Below are positions 9,109 to 18,878 of a stretch of DNA of 48,469 nucleotides, piece by piece. The stretch's first letter is position 1. Every line of letters starts with the position of its first letter. The notes under the pieces are model-generated. The model was not told the DNA's origin and did not search any database. It worked only from the letters and a program-made list of their open reading frames with translations. The position numbers and the translations under genes are program-made. The stretch comes from Robertmurraya sp. (GTDB taxonomy: Bacteria > Bacillota > Bacilli > Bacillales > Cytobacillaceae), in the NCBI GenBank assembly GCA_025451895.1, contig JANWJP010000076.1, positions 1 through 48,469 on the forward strand, given 5' to 3'.

Positions 9109-9146
9109 CTTGTAATATTGTGAATTTTTTAACAAACCCCCGGGCG

Positions 9147-9210
9147 AAAAAAGCCGATACCTCCCTGCAATTGGCTGAAACCGCAACTTTCTCCATGTTT
9201 TCAGGCAGGG
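9147..9210 (-). promoter_or_regulatory. Terminator/antiterminator pair in the glpK leader
   Basis: On the minus strand AGCCaAT pairs with ATcGGCT and is followed by TTTTTT (9147-9176), a terminator. An alternative stem, CCCTGC plus CTGAAA with TTTCAG plus GCAGGG (9163-9210), uses the same bases and would prevent it. This is the layout expected for GlpP-dependent antitermination; direct GlpP binding is inferred. Confidence 0.65.
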
Positions 9211-9335
9211 TGTTGTTAATAATATAAAAAAATACAAATGAAAACGTTTTAATCTGATAGTAAATAAAAAAGCAGTACTAACAGAAAAACTATTTAATAA
9301 TTTTTGGCAGCTTTAGAAAAATTAACTTTAATTGG

Positions 9336-9364
9336 AGTATACATTTATTTGAAAACGTTGTCAA
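9336..9364 (-). promoter_or_regulatory. glpK promoter overlapped by a cre site
   Basis: The minus strand reads TTGACA, a 17-nt spacer, TATACT. The plus-strand 14-mer TGAAAACGTTGTCA (9350-9363) fits the CcpA cre consensus TGWAANCGNTNWCA at every position and covers the -35. Carbon catabolite repression of glpK is strongly suggested. Confidence 0.87.
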
Positions 9365-9520
9365 TGAATTATATTGAAATAATTTTTGAACAAAGGTGAT
9401 AATAGTAAACTGTTCGATGGAAAATATTCACAAAAACATATGGCGGAATAATAGTATTTTCAAAAGATATTTCTGCCGGATAAGATGTACTCAGTAATCC
9501 GATAAAATCATATCTCTTTG

Positions 9521-9548
9521 AAAATAAAAAAAGAAGGGTATACCCTCC
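9521..9548 (-). terminator. glpP: Terminator of glpP
   Basis: AGGG-TATA-CCCT with flanking wobble pairs, followed on the minus strand by TTCTTTTTTTATTTT. It lies 11 nt past the glpP stop and separates glpP from the glpK promoter. Confidence 0.8.
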
Positions 9549-9558
9549 TTTAAAATTC

Positions 9559-10104
9559 TTACAGGGAAACACTCCACAGTTCAGTCTTTGAAGTTGTGAT
9601 GGCAACCGCTCCTGCATTCAAAGCATTCTTTGCATCCTCTTTCGTCCGGATAAGTCCTCCCGCTATAACAGGAATTTGCAGACTGTCTTTAATTTCCCTG
9701 ATCATTTCCGGCATCATGCCGGGCAGTACTTCTATGTAATCCGGATTGGTCTTCGCAATTAATTTATAGCTTTTTTCAAGAGCTCGGGAATCGAGAAGAA
9801 AAATTCTTTGTATCGCCGTGACTCCTTTCTGCTTTGCTTTTAAAATCACATTGCCTTTTGTGGAAATAAGCCCGTACGGCTTATATGCCTGGCAAATATA
9901 TTCGGCAGCGAAATCATCATTTTTTAAACCGTGGATCATATCGAGATGATAAATCATCTTTTTCCCGTGTTCTTTTGCAAGACGGGAAACATTCTTTAGC
10001 TGTGCAACGTGCATTTCTACAAAAATTCCTGTTTCCAAAGGGCTTTCCAAAAATTTTTCAAAATCTCTCATGCTGAAGCATGACGGTATTATCTTCTGGT
10101 TCAT
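9559..10104 (-). CDS. glpP: Glycerol-3-phosphate-responsive antiterminator GlpP
   Basis: 181 residues. The ATG at 10104 is preceded by GGGGG about 6 nt away; a TTG two codons earlier is possible. GlpP is a cytoplasmic TIM-barrel-like protein that, with glycerol-3-phosphate, binds leader mRNA of glp genes and lets transcription pass the leader terminator. Visible hallmarks are MNQKIIPSCFSMRDFEKFL, HLDMIHGL, DYIEVLPGMMPEMI and the phosphate-binding end VIAGGLIRTKEDAKNALNAGA. It lies directly upstream of glpK, whose leader and that of glpD carry matching terminator structures. The gene has its own terminator. Confidence 0.95.
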   Translation of the reverse strand: MNQKIIPSCFSMRDFEKFLESPLETGIFVEMHVAQLKNVSRLAKEHGKKMIYHLDMIHGLKNDDFAAEYICQAYKPYGLISTKGNVILKAKQKGVTAIQRIFLLDSRALEKSYKLIAKTNPDYIEVLPGMMPEMIREIKDSLQIPVIAGGLIRTKEDAKNALNAGAVAITTSKTELWSVSL

Positions 10105-10220
10105 TTTCAACCCCCGCTTTGATATCCTGCCTATCTTATATTATGAATAAACTGGAAAAAAGACAAGCGATTTTTATAACAGGTTGCCTTAATAAATGAA
10201 ACAGAATATTCTTTCTGTTC

Positions 10221-11051
10221 TTAAGCCCTTTTCTTAACTTTAACTGAAGCCCGTTTTTTCTTTTGCGGTTCAGAAACGGATTTTGTTTTATCTATGGATG
10301 CCTGCAGCGCTGCCATCAAATCTGTTACATTTGTTTTTCTTTCTGTTTCTCTCCGTGGTTCAGCGCCGGCTGTTGTTTGTTTCGCCTCTATCAAATCCAT
10401 GAGTGCACTCCGGTATTCATCTTTATATTTTTCCGGATCAAACTTTGTTGTTAATTGATCGATGAGGAGAATCGCCGTTTCCAATTCTTTTTCAGTCACA
10501 TGTTCATCCCCGGGTACGTTCGGCACTTCGCCTGCATTTCTCACTTCATCGGGATAATAAATGGTTTCCAAAACAAGTGTATTTTTATACACACGTACGA
10601 CGGCAAGCTGCTCTCCTGATCGGATCGTAATTTTTGCCAGGCCGACTTTTCCCGATTCCAGCAACGCCTTTCTTAAAAGTGAATAGGCTTTGCCCCCTCC
10701 GTCACCGGGAGATAAATAAAAACTTTTATTAAAATAGACCGGATCAATTTCTTCTATTTTTACAAAATCAATTATTTCCACTGCCCGATCCCCGTGTTCC
10801 CTGTTCAACTGCTCCAAATCCTCATCCTCAAGAACAACAAACTTTCCCTTTGTATACTCATAAGCACGGACAATGTCCTCCTTTTTCACCTCTTCTTCGC
10901 AAACCGGACATACTTTTTCATATTTAATCGGTGAATGGCATTTTTTATGAAGCGTCCGCAACTTCACGTCTTTATCTTCTGTAGCTGCATGAAGTTTGAC
11001 GGGGATATTTACTAAACCGAAACTGATACTGCCTTTCCAAATCGTATGCAT
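10221..11051 (-). CDS. ku: Ku DNA end-binding protein (NHEJ)
   Basis: 276 residues, starting at MHTIWKGSISFGLVNIP with GGAGAG 8 nt before the ATG. The Ku core covers most of the protein: the N-terminal barrel, a four-cysteine cluster (KCHSPIKYEKVCPVCEEEV), and DLMAALQASI towards the end. The C-terminus is a Lys/Arg-rich tail (KKKRASVKVKKRA) thought to aid DNA binding and LigD recruitment. Ku homodimers thread onto double-strand ends and recruit LigD for non-homologous end joining, which in Bacillus matters mainly in spores. ligD is divergently transcribed next door. Confidence 0.97.
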   Translation of the reverse strand: MHTIWKGSISFGLVNIPVKLHAATEDKDVKLRTLHKKCHSPIKYEKVCPVCEEEVKKEDIVRAYEYTKGKFVVLEDEDLEQLNREHGDRAVEIIDFVKIEEIDPVYFNKSFYLSPGDGGGKAYSLLRKALLESGKVGLAKITIRSGEQLAVVRVYKNTLVLETIYYPDEVRNAGEVPNVPGDEHVTEKELETAILLIDQLTTKFDPEKYKDEYRSALMDLIEAKQTTAGAEPRRETERKTNVTDLMAALQASIDKTKSVSEPQKKKRASVKVKKRA

Positions 11052-11314
11052 ATATATACTCTCCATTCATTAAGTTTTTGGCAAACAGGAAATTTCCGTT
11101 ATTGTTATCAGGGTTGATTTGCCCGCTTGCACCTGCATATTTATACAGCGTTGTTTAATGAAAGCAAAATATTTAATGCTTTGTTCTTAATCTTAAGATG
11201 ACTGTCAAACACAAAAAAAATGTCATAAAACTTTTGGAAATGGAGTATTTTACGCAGAAACGGAGAGGATACAAACAGGATTCAAGACAACACAGAATTT
11301 TTGGAGTGAAGATC

Positions 11315-13150
11315 ATGAAGCCGATGCTGCCGGTACTTGCTGATTCAGCCCCTTTGGGAAGAGAATGGAAATATGAAGTGAAATATGATGGTTTTCGAGC
11401 TGTTGCCAGCATTGATATGAACGGAAAAATCAGGCTCATGAGCCGGAACGGCCGCTCACTTCTCCCGTTATTTCCGGAAATAAAGGAATTTTTACAGGAT
11501 AACATGGAGATATTGAAAACCTATGTGCCGCTTGTCCTTGACGGAGAACTGGTTCTTTTGGAGAATGCTTATAAAGCAAATTTTGCGGCCATTCAAACGA
11601 GAGGAAGACTCCGCAATGAACTTGAAATCATTCAAAAAATCCGGCAGGCTCCCTGCCGTCTGCTCGTTTTTGATGCCTTGAAAATACAGGGCAGGGATTT
11701 AAAAAAGGAGCCTTACTCAACAAGGAAAAAAGAGCTCGCTTCCTTTTTCAAAGCCGTCAATTTCCCGGCTGCGCCCGATCCAAAAAGTCCGTATCTGCTG
11801 CAAATGATTCCGGCTTCCGACAGCCTTGAAGAATTGTGGGAGAAAATTATTTTATATAACGGGGAAGGAATTGTAGCGAAACATATAAACAGCCAATGGA
11901 AAGAAGGAAAAAGAACGGAATTCTGGGTGAAACATAAAAATTGGAAATATGTTTCGTGTTTTATTACCGGCTATGACAAAAGCAACGGATATTTTACAAT
12001 CGCGGTTTATAAAGGGAAAAACATCCATCCCGTCGGGCAGTTTTTGTTCGGTATTTCCCCGGAAGAAAAGCAGGCATTAATTCATGTCATCAGGAAAAAT
12101 AAACTGGCAGAAGATGAGAAATATGTAAAAATCACTCCTGCTTTGTGTGTAGAAATAAAATATTTGGAAGTATATGAAGAGCAGTTAAGAGAACCGCATT
12201 TTTCCCGGTTTCGTTTTGATCTTAACGCGGAGGATTGCACGTACGACAAGTTCAGACAGAATCAGAAAAATTTCCCGGAAAGTGTGGAAATTTCCCATCC
12301 TGAAAAACCATTATGGGAAAATCCTCCTGTAAAAAAAATCGACTATATTCATTATTTGCGGGAAATTTCGCCCTATATTCTCCCTTTTCTCAAGAACCGC
12401 CTTCTAACCGTAATCCGCTACCCGCATGGCATCTTCGGAGAAGCCTTTTATCAAAAAAATTGTCCTGAATATGCTCCGGATTACGTTGACAGGGTCATGG
12501 ATGATGGAATCAATTATATCATCTGCAATAACCTTCAAACCCTGTTATGGCTGGGCAATCAACTGGCGTTTGAATTTCATATTCCTTTTCAGACAATTAA
12601 CAGCAAAGGACCCGCGGAAATTGTATTTGATTTGGATCCTCCCTCAAGGAAAGATCTGCCGCTGGCCGTGAAGGCTGCAAGGCTTATCAAAGAGGTGCTT
12701 GATCACGTCGGGTTGATAAGTTTCATAAAAACTTCCGGAAACAAAGGACTGCAAATATATATTCCTTTACCGGAGAATCAATACAGTTTCGAGGATACCC
12801 GTCTTTTCACTTCGTTTATCACAGATTATCTCATTTCCACAGACCCCGATTCCTTTACTGCAGAAAGAATGAAAAAGAAAAGGGGGAACCGCCTTTATAT
12901 CGATTATGTTCAGCATGCCCCGGGAAAAACTATCATTGCCCCTTATTCACCCCGCGGAAACGGGCTTGCTGCAGTGGCCGCACCGCTATTTTGGGAAGAA
13001 GTCAATGAAGACTTGAAAATAGAAAATTTCCGGATCACAAATATGATTAAAAGAATTAAGGAAAATGGAGACCCTTTTCACAATTATTTTCAAGTTAAGG
13101 AACAGCAAAATTTTGCTCCCATCCTGGAGTTTCTTAAAAACAAGAATTGA
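11315..13150 (+). CDS. ligD: ATP-dependent DNA ligase LigD (ligase-polymerase)
   Basis: 611 residues from the ATG preceded by GGAG; the open frame extends upstream but lacks a site. The N-terminal ATP-dependent ligase domain has the adenylated lysine at about residue 23 in EVKYDGFRA, followed by LDGELVLL, GEGIVAKH and WVKHK. The C-terminal half is an archaeo-eukaryotic primase-type polymerase domain, with DLDPPS metal-binding aspartates, TSGNKGLQIYIP and RGNRLYIDYVQ. There is no 3'-phosphoesterase domain, as in B. subtilis LigD of the same length. It joins double-strand breaks with Ku. The gene is divergent from ku across a roughly 260-bp shared control region. Confidence 0.97.
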   Translation: MKPMLPVLADSAPLGREWKYEVKYDGFRAVASIDMNGKIRLMSRNGRSLLPLFPEIKEFLQDNMEILKTYVPLVLDGELVLLENAYKANFAAIQTRGRLRNELEIIQKIRQAPCRLLVFDALKIQGRDLKKEPYSTRKKELASFFKAVNFPAAPDPKSPYLLQMIPASDSLEELWEKIILYNGEGIVAKHINSQWKEGKRTEFWVKHKNWKYVSCFITGYDKSNGYFTIAVYKGKNIHPVGQFLFGISPEEKQALIHVIRKNKLAEDEKYVKITPALCVEIKYLEVYEEQLREPHFSRFRFDLNAEDCTYDKFRQNQKNFPESVEISHPEKPLWENPPVKKIDYIHYLREISPYILPFLKNRLLTVIRYPHGIFGEAFYQKNCPEYAPDYVDRVMDDGINYIICNNLQTLLWLGNQLAFEFHIPFQTINSKGPAEIVFDLDPPSRKDLPLAVKAARLIKEVLDHVGLISFIKTSGNKGLQIYIPLPENQYSFEDTRLFTSFITDYLISTDPDSFTAERMKKKRGNRLYIDYVQHAPGKTIIAPYSPRGNGLAAVAAPLFWEEVNEDLKIENFRITNMIKRIKENGDPFHNYFQVKEQQNFAPILEFLKNKN

Positions 13151-13517
13151 GTATTCTAAAATCATTAAGATTTTTTTCCCGCTTACCCTGCCAACCGGAA
13201 TGCAGGGAACACTTTTGAAATCCTGGAGTGTTTGAAAAAAACCCGGAAGACAAAGAGCAATTACCGCACCCGATCCGGACTTATAATATTACGGGGAATC
13301 AGACTTAGAAGAAAAAATCCATATATAATTAAAAAGCAGATTGAGATCCACTGATCTCAATCTGCTTTTCGACTGTGTCATTTATTATGCATCTCCACCG
13401 TTAATACATCAGGCTGCAGCGCAGGGCAAGATTATCTCAACAGTATTCCCGGCAAAGAAACCGCTGTGCTGATAACACCCTTGCACCATGAAACCGGACC
13501 TGCTGCCCCGAACGCTT
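13151..13517. other. Intergenic region between ligD and ribH
   Basis: Apart from the bidirectional terminator at 13332-13369, I see no gene, promoter or repeat here. Short open frames in it have no ribosome site. Confidence 0.5.
13332..13369. terminator. Bidirectional terminator between ligD and ribH
   Basis: A perfect 17-bp inverted repeat (arm AAAAGCAGATTGAGATC, 4-nt loop) with A/T ends on both sides, placed between the convergent ligD gene and riboflavin operon. Confidence 0.93.
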
Positions 13518-13994
13518 TTATCTTGAAAGCTGTTTATACAAATTAGCCATTTCAAGGGCACTGACAGCAGCATCCCAACCTTTGTTTCCGGCCTTTGTGC
13601 CTGCCCGCTCAATGGCCTGTTCAATGGTATCTGTTGTCAACACACCGAAAATAACCGGAACTCCGGACTCCATGCCGGCAGCGGCAACGCCTTTGGACAC
13701 TTCATTGCTTACATAATCGAAGTGGGGAGTTGACCCCCGGATAACTGTCCCGAGAGTAATGACCGCATCAAATTCTCCGCTGACGGCAAGTTTTTTTGCC
13801 ACAGGAGGAATTTCAAAAGCTCCCGGCACCCAGGCAACGGTAACGTCTTCTTCATTGACTCCATGACGTTTCAAAGCATCTTCTGCACCGCTCAAAAGTT
13901 TGCTAGTAATAAACTCATTAAAACGGGAAACAACAATCCCGATTCTTAAACCTGTTCCTACTAAATTTCCTTCTAATACTCTTTTCATTTCCAT
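13518..13994 (-). CDS. ribH: Lumazine synthase RibH
   Basis: 158 residues. It condenses 5-amino-6-ribitylamino-uracil with 3,4-dihydroxy-2-butanone 4-phosphate to make 6,7-dimethyl-8-ribityllumazine. Motifs include [40 protein letters not shown] (with the catalytic His) and [22 protein letters not shown]. The icosahedral capsid formed by the Bacillus enzyme encloses riboflavin synthase. It is the last gene of the rib operon, 9 nt after ribBA. Two close in-frame ATGs (13994 and 13988) both fit the AGGAG site. Confidence 0.96.
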   Translation of the reverse strand: MEMKRVLEGNLVGTGLRIGIVVSRFNEFITSKLLSGAEDALKRHGVNEEDVTVAWVPGAFEIPPVAKKLAVSGEFDAVITLGTVIRGSTPHFDYVSNEVSKGVAAAGMESGVPVIFGVLTTDTIEQAIERAGTKAGNKGWDAAVSALEMANLYKQLSR

Positions 13995-14003
13995 ACACTC
14001 CTA

Positions 14004-15200
<1,197 letters not shown>

Positions 15201-15212
15201 ATGTCCTCCTCC

Positions 15213-15863
15213 TTAAATGAATCCTGTCTCTCTCAAAAATTGTGCCGTAATCTCTTTTTTTGCCTCCTTTTTTTCCTCCCTGGTAAAAAAGGAGTGAATA
15301 TATTTTCCAATTAGATCAAACTCCAGATTGACAATATCCCCCAAAGACTTGAAACCGAGTACAGTCTCCTTTGCTGTATGCGGAATAATGGAAACTGTCA
15401 ATTGATTGCCGTTTATTCCAAACACGGTCAAGGATATTCCGTCAACAGCAATCGACCCTTTATAAAGAAGCAAATGCCGGTACTCTTCCGGAAAAGAAAT
15501 ATCTATATAAATGGCATTTTCTTTTCGTTCTTTTCTCTCTATCTTGCCGACTCCGTCAACATGTCCCGACACAAAATGACCTCCAAACCGGCCGTTTGCC
15601 GCCATGGCCCTTTCCAGATTTACCAGCGAGCCGTCCTGTAAGGAAGCAAGCGAGGTGCTGTTAAAGGTTTCCGGCATGACATCAACTTTAAAAATATCTC
15701 CGCTGAATTCAGTAACTGTCAGACAAACCCCGTTTACGGCAATACTGTCCCCCACATGAATATCTTCACATATTTTCCGGGAACGAATGGACAGCACAAG
15801 AGTTTGTCCGAGTTTCGTTATTTTCTGAACCGTACCCAAATCTTCAACGATACCTGTAAACAT
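15213..15863 (-). CDS. ribE: Riboflavin synthase alpha chain RibE
   Basis: 216 residues. It dismutates two molecules of lumazine into riboflavin and the pyrimidine precursor. Two tandem lumazine-binding repeats are seen, MFTGIVEDLGTV near residue 1 and ANGRFGGHFVSGHVDGVGKI near residue 90, each with VNGVCLTV- or VDGISLTV-type strands. It has a normal family length. It begins 2 nt after the ribD stop, so translational coupling is likely. Confidence 0.97.
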   Translation of the reverse strand: MFTGIVEDLGTVQKITKLGQTLVLSIRSRKICEDIHVGDSIAVNGVCLTVTEFSGDIFKVDVMPETFNSTSLASLQDGSLVNLERAMAANGRFGGHFVSGHVDGVGKIERKERKENAIYIDISFPEEYRHLLLYKGSIAVDGISLTVFGINGNQLTVSIIPHTAKETVLGFKSLGDIVNLEFDLIGKYIHSFFTREEKKEAKKEITAQFLRETGFI

Positions 15864-15865
15864 TC

Positions 15866-16969
15866 CTATAAACCTCCTTCCTGCTCAACGAGTCGTACTG
15901 CAGTAATTTTTAAATCAGGGCCGATTTTTTCCACATTTGTAAAACGGAGTTTCTTTCCCTGTGAAACAAGATCGGGACCGGCACCGCCGATAAAAGGAAC
16001 CGCTTCCCGGCCGCCGATAATCTTCGGCGCTACATAAAGAATGATTTGCTGAAAAGCCTCTTCGGCGATAAAAGATGCATGAATCTCTGATCCGCCTTCC
16101 ACTAATACGGACATCAGTCCTTTTTCACCTAATATGCGCAATACTTCCCTGACAGAGATGCGGCTGCTGTCTAAAGAGATCACCTCAACTCCCAAGTCAG
16201 TCAGTTGCGCTGCTTTTTGTTTGTCAATACGGTTACCTGTGAAAATGATCGTTTTAGAGGATGGATCCCGGACTACACGTGCAGATAAAGGAATTTTACA
16301 TTCCGTGTCCAGGATAATTCGAACGGGATTTTTTCCGCCTTGGGGTCTTCGGGTGGTTAGGAGAGGATTATCGTGTAATACGGTATTTATTCCAACAAGA
16401 ATTGCATCATGCTCATGGCGAAGATTATGGACATCCTGCCTTGCTTCCCCGGAAGTAATCCACTTGCTGTCGCCTGTTTTCGCGGCTGTTTTTCCATCTA
16501 AGGATACCGCGCCTTTAATTGTTACAAATGGAGTTTTATGTTGAATAAAATGAAAGAATTTTTCATTTAATCTGACAGCCTCTTCTTCACAGAGGCCCGT
16601 TACCACTTCAATACCGGCTTTTCTTAGTCGTTCAGTCCCTTTGCCGGCAACAAGCGGATTGGGATCCAGCGTTGCCACAAAGACCTTTTTAATGCCGGAA
16701 TTGATAATTGCATCCGCACAAGGCGGCGTTTTGCCATAATGGCTGCATGGCTCAAGGGTTACATACATAACCGCATCCTTTGCCTGTTCCCCAGCCGCTT
16801 GAATAGCAGCAGCTTCCGCATGGGGCATGCCCGCTTTCAAATGCACGCCGGTACTAATCAACTCGCCGTTTTTTACAATGACTGCACCCACAGAGGGATT
16901 CGGGCTTGTCTGACCGGCTGTTGCTTTGGCAAGAGCAATCGCCAACTGCATATAGTCTCTGTCATTCAT
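15866..16969 (-). CDS. ribD: RibD deaminase/reductase
   Basis: 367 residues from MNDRDYMQLAIALA. The N-terminal domain is a zinc deaminase (PHAEAAAIQ, then EPCSHYGKTPPC), converting the GTP-derived pyrimidine. The C-terminal reductase domain has GAVSLDGKTAAKTGDSKWI and VEGGSEIHASF and uses NADPH. It is the first gene of the rib operon under the FMN riboswitch. Oddly, the strong AGGAGGT lies 15 nt upstream of this ATG, further than usual, and no in-frame ATG, GTG or TTG lies between. The longer open frame runs back through the leader terminator and is not credible. Confidence 0.95.
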   Translation of the reverse strand: MNDRDYMQLAIALAKATAGQTSPNPSVGAVIVKNGELISTGVHLKAGMPHAEAAAIQAAGEQAKDAVMYVTLEPCSHYGKTPPCADAIINSGIKKVFVATLDPNPLVAGKGTERLRKAGIEVVTGLCEEEAVRLNEKFFHFIQHKTPFVTIKGAVSLDGKTAAKTGDSKWITSGEARQDVHNLRHEHDAILVGINTVLHDNPLLTTRRPQGGKNPVRIILDTECKIPLSARVVRDPSSKTIIFTGNRIDKQKAAQLTDLGVEVISLDSSRISVREVLRILGEKGLMSVLVEGGSEIHASFIAEEAFQQIILYVAPKIIGGREAVPFIGGAGPDLVSQGKKLRFTNVEKIGPDLKITAVRLVEQEGGL

Positions 16970-17015
16970 TTGCTGTTTTTGGGTACCTCCTTCGTATCGC
17001 AAATCCTCCACTTGC

Positions 17016-17052
17016 AAAAACAAACAGCCCCGCACATTTCCTTGTGCGGGGC
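17016..17052 (-). terminator. ribD: Riboswitch-controlled terminator of the rib operon
   Basis: A 10-bp stem GCCCCGCACA / TGTGCGGGGC with a 6-nt loop, followed on the minus strand by TGTTTGTTTTT. It lies between the FMN aptamer and ribD; FMN binding would favour it. Confidence 0.9.
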
Positions 17053-17102
17053 AAAAAAGAGCATGACAAATAAATGTTAAAGAATACCTTAACAAATACA
17101 GT

Positions 17103-17243
17103 CATCCTTCTCCCATCCAGACTTTAACTGTCGGCTTTGGAATCTCACCAAATCCACCGTTTTTATTTATTTTAAAAAAACGGGTCACGGGCTTAGAGGA
17201 AACCTCATCACCGCCGGTCGGGAATTTCACCACTGCCCCGAAG
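17103..17243 (-). promoter_or_regulatory. FMN riboswitch (RFN element)
   Basis: The minus strand contains the canonical RFN blocks: GGGGCAGTGGTGAAATTCCC, GACCGGCGGTGATGAGG, TTTCCTCTAAGCCCGTGACC, GGTGGATTTGGTGAGATTCC, AAAGCCGACAGTTAAAGTC and TGGATGGGAGAAGGATGA. FMN binding terminates transcription ahead of ribD-ribE-ribBA-ribH. Confidence 0.97.
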
Positions 17244-17266
17244 GATTATCCTATTCGATTAACACT

Positions 17267-17295
17267 ATCGTAACAGAAAATATATTAATTAACAA
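17267..17295 (-). promoter_or_regulatory. Promoter of the riboflavin operon
   Basis: The minus strand reads TTGTTA, a 17-nt spacer, TACGAT. It ends 24 nt before the aptamer, matching a start site just ahead of it. Confidence 0.6.
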
Positions 17296-17360
17296 TGAAA
17301 AATTCTATCTTTTTTCCAAATTGTCAATTCATAAAAACCTGCCAGACTATTAAACAGAAA

Positions 17361-17933
17361 CTAGGGAAGCTTTTCCATGCCCTTCTCAATCCGTTCTGCG
17401 GTCATGGGACCGGAAACTTTGTCTCTGATGATCCCGTTTGAATCAATAAAATAGCTAGTCGGCAACGAGATCACATTATAAAGAGAGCGGACGGTGCCTT
17501 TCTCATCAATGAGAACCGGAAAAGTAAATTGATGAGACTTTATATAAGCAGCGCCGTCACCGGGATTTTTTTCTGTTGTTGTCATATTGACGGCAAGGAC
17601 AACATAACCGTCTCTATGATGTTTTTGATAATAACTCTCCATATCCGGCATTTCTGCACGGCATGGAGGACACCAGCTTGCCCAGAAATTCAGAAGAACC
17701 TTTTTGCCCCTGAAATCCTCCAAAGAAACTTCATTGCCGGCAAGGTCTTTAAGCGTGAAAGACGGGGCAATATTGCCAATTCCGATTCCCGTCTGCACTG
17801 TTTCAGAATCTGTTTCTTTCGGCTGATACGATTTTCCTGCCTGATTCACAAGTCCTTCATCCTTTAAAACGAATATATCGACAAGTACTAATGTTATTAG
17901 CAGGATTGCTGCAATGAGCAAAAACCTTTTCAT
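17361..17933 (-). CDS. Membrane-anchored thiol-disulfide oxidoreductase (ResA/TlpA-like)
   Basis: 190 residues from MKRFLLIAA, with AAAGGTGG upstream of the ATG. One N-terminal transmembrane anchor (about residues 4-24) is followed by a linker and a thioredoxin-like domain beginning GNIAPSFTLKDL. The active site is NFWASWCPPCRAEMP (CxxC with two prolines), and the cis-Pro loop is SLPTSYFID. This is the layout of extracytoplasmic reductases such as ResA, StoA and YneN, which reduce disulfides for cytochrome c maturation or spore cortex formation. No cytochrome biogenesis genes are adjacent, so the partner is unknown. Confidence 0.9.
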   Translation of the reverse strand: MKRFLLIAAILLITLVLVDIFVLKDEGLVNQAGKSYQPKETDSETVQTGIGIGNIAPSFTLKDLAGNEVSLEDFRGKKVLLNFWASWCPPCRAEMPDMESYYQKHHRDGYVVLAVNMTTTEKNPGDGAAYIKSHQFTFPVLIDEKGTVRSLYNVISLPTSYFIDSNGIIRDKVSGPMTAERIEKGMEKLP

Positions 17934-18050
17934 CGGCAAGCCACCTTTCAGATTGTTGAAATATGTTACGAAAATTATGAATATTTTACCAACAACATCT
18001 ATCATACTATGAAATTATCTTTTTGAAAACCCTAATGGGTATCTCTAAAA

Positions 18051-18075
18051 CAAAAAAAGAAGATTCTGCATCTTC
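18051..18075 (-). terminator. Terminator of the two-helix membrane protein gene
   Basis: GAAGAT / ATCTTC stem with a 5-nt loop, followed by TTTTTTTG on the minus strand, 8 nt past the stop. Confidence 0.87.
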
Positions 18076-18083
18076 CTCTATTT

Positions 18084-18878
18084 TTAATGATCATGATAGC
18101 GAAGCAGTAAAGTCATGACTGCAAAAACCGTCAATCTGTCTTCTGTTTTTGCTTTTTTACTAAAAGACATGACAGGAGCATTGGCATTTTTTATATACGG
18201 TTCCCATTCAAGAGGCATCCACCCTTTCCGAAGCCTGGCTGTATTACTTATGTCCCCGGTTTTAAATTTAATATCCGTAAAAAAACTTTCACTTTCTATT
18301 TGATATGACCTGTTGCCGTACAAAAAAAGCCATCTCTTTTTGCCATCCGCCTTTCCTTCCCTCTCAATAAAACCGTAACCCGAGGAAAAGGAGGAGGAAA
18401 TTTCCACTAATCTGCATTTCCTCCACCGGAAGGCAGCAATTAACTGATTATCTTCATTAAAAAGCCCGTATACCGGTGGAAGTCGTCTATCAATAAAATA
18501 GGGAAGGAACCAGCGAATTTTCCTGTGCTCCAGATCCCGGATCTCTCCCAGCAGACGGCCGCCCGGATGAAAAATTAGCAATCTTAAGGACGGTGCAGGC
18601 ATATACTGCAAAACCATTGCCTCTTCCCTTAATAATCCGTGTTTGGCTTCCCCTGCCATGCAAGTCTTGGCAATCTCCTCGGACCGGTATTTATGGATTA
18701 AGTATTTTTGGAAGGACAAAAAGCTGTAAAACAGAAGCGGGAATATGAATAAAATAAATTCCCGTCCAGGCAGCAAGAAAGCTAAAGGCAAAAGCAGCAA
18801 CGCCGCTAAAGCAAGAGCCAGGAGACTTCCGTTTAATGATATATTAGCGGCCAGCCGGTAATATTGTTGGATATTCAT
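18084..18878 (-). CDS. Membrane protein of unknown function
   Basis: 264 residues from MNIQQYYRL; GGAGAG lies 6 nt before the ATG, and the longer frame has no site. Two adjacent hydrophobic segments occur at about residues 18-36 (LLALALAALLLLPLAFLL) and 41-56 (FILFIFPLLFYSFLSF). The remaining roughly 200 residues are soluble and rich in Arg, Tyr and Trp, containing WFLPYFIDRRLPPVYGLF, YGFIEREGKADGKKRW and ISNTARLRKGWMPLEWEPY. The alternation resembles a beta-rich cytoplasmic domain. I do not recognise the family. It forms a single-gene unit with its own terminator. Confidence 0.75.
   Translation of the reverse strand: MNIQQYYRLAANISLNGSLLALALAALLLLPLAFLLPGREFILFIFPLLFYSFLSFQKYLIHKYRSEEIAKTCMAGEAKHGLLREEAMVLQYMPAPSLRLLIFHPGGRLLGEIRDLEHRKIRWFLPYFIDRRLPPVYGLFNEDNQLIAAFRWRKCRLVEISSSFSSGYGFIEREGKADGKKRWLFLYGNRSYQIESESFFTDIKFKTGDISNTARLRKGWMPLEWEPYIKNANAPVMSFSKKAKTEDRLTVFAVMTLLLRYHDH

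Noticed and set aside
9239-9252. TGAAAACGTTTTAA, a second cre-like site in the glpK leader
   Set aside because: It lacks the terminal C of the consensus and lies within the transcribed leader; too weak to list as a site.
11052-11314. Possible sigma-G promoters between ku and ligD
   Set aside because: No pair of -35 and -10 elements at proper spacing was convincing on either strand.
16970-17095. N-terminal extension of the ribD frame
   Set aside because: It runs through the riboswitch terminator stem and is therefore leader RNA, not protein.
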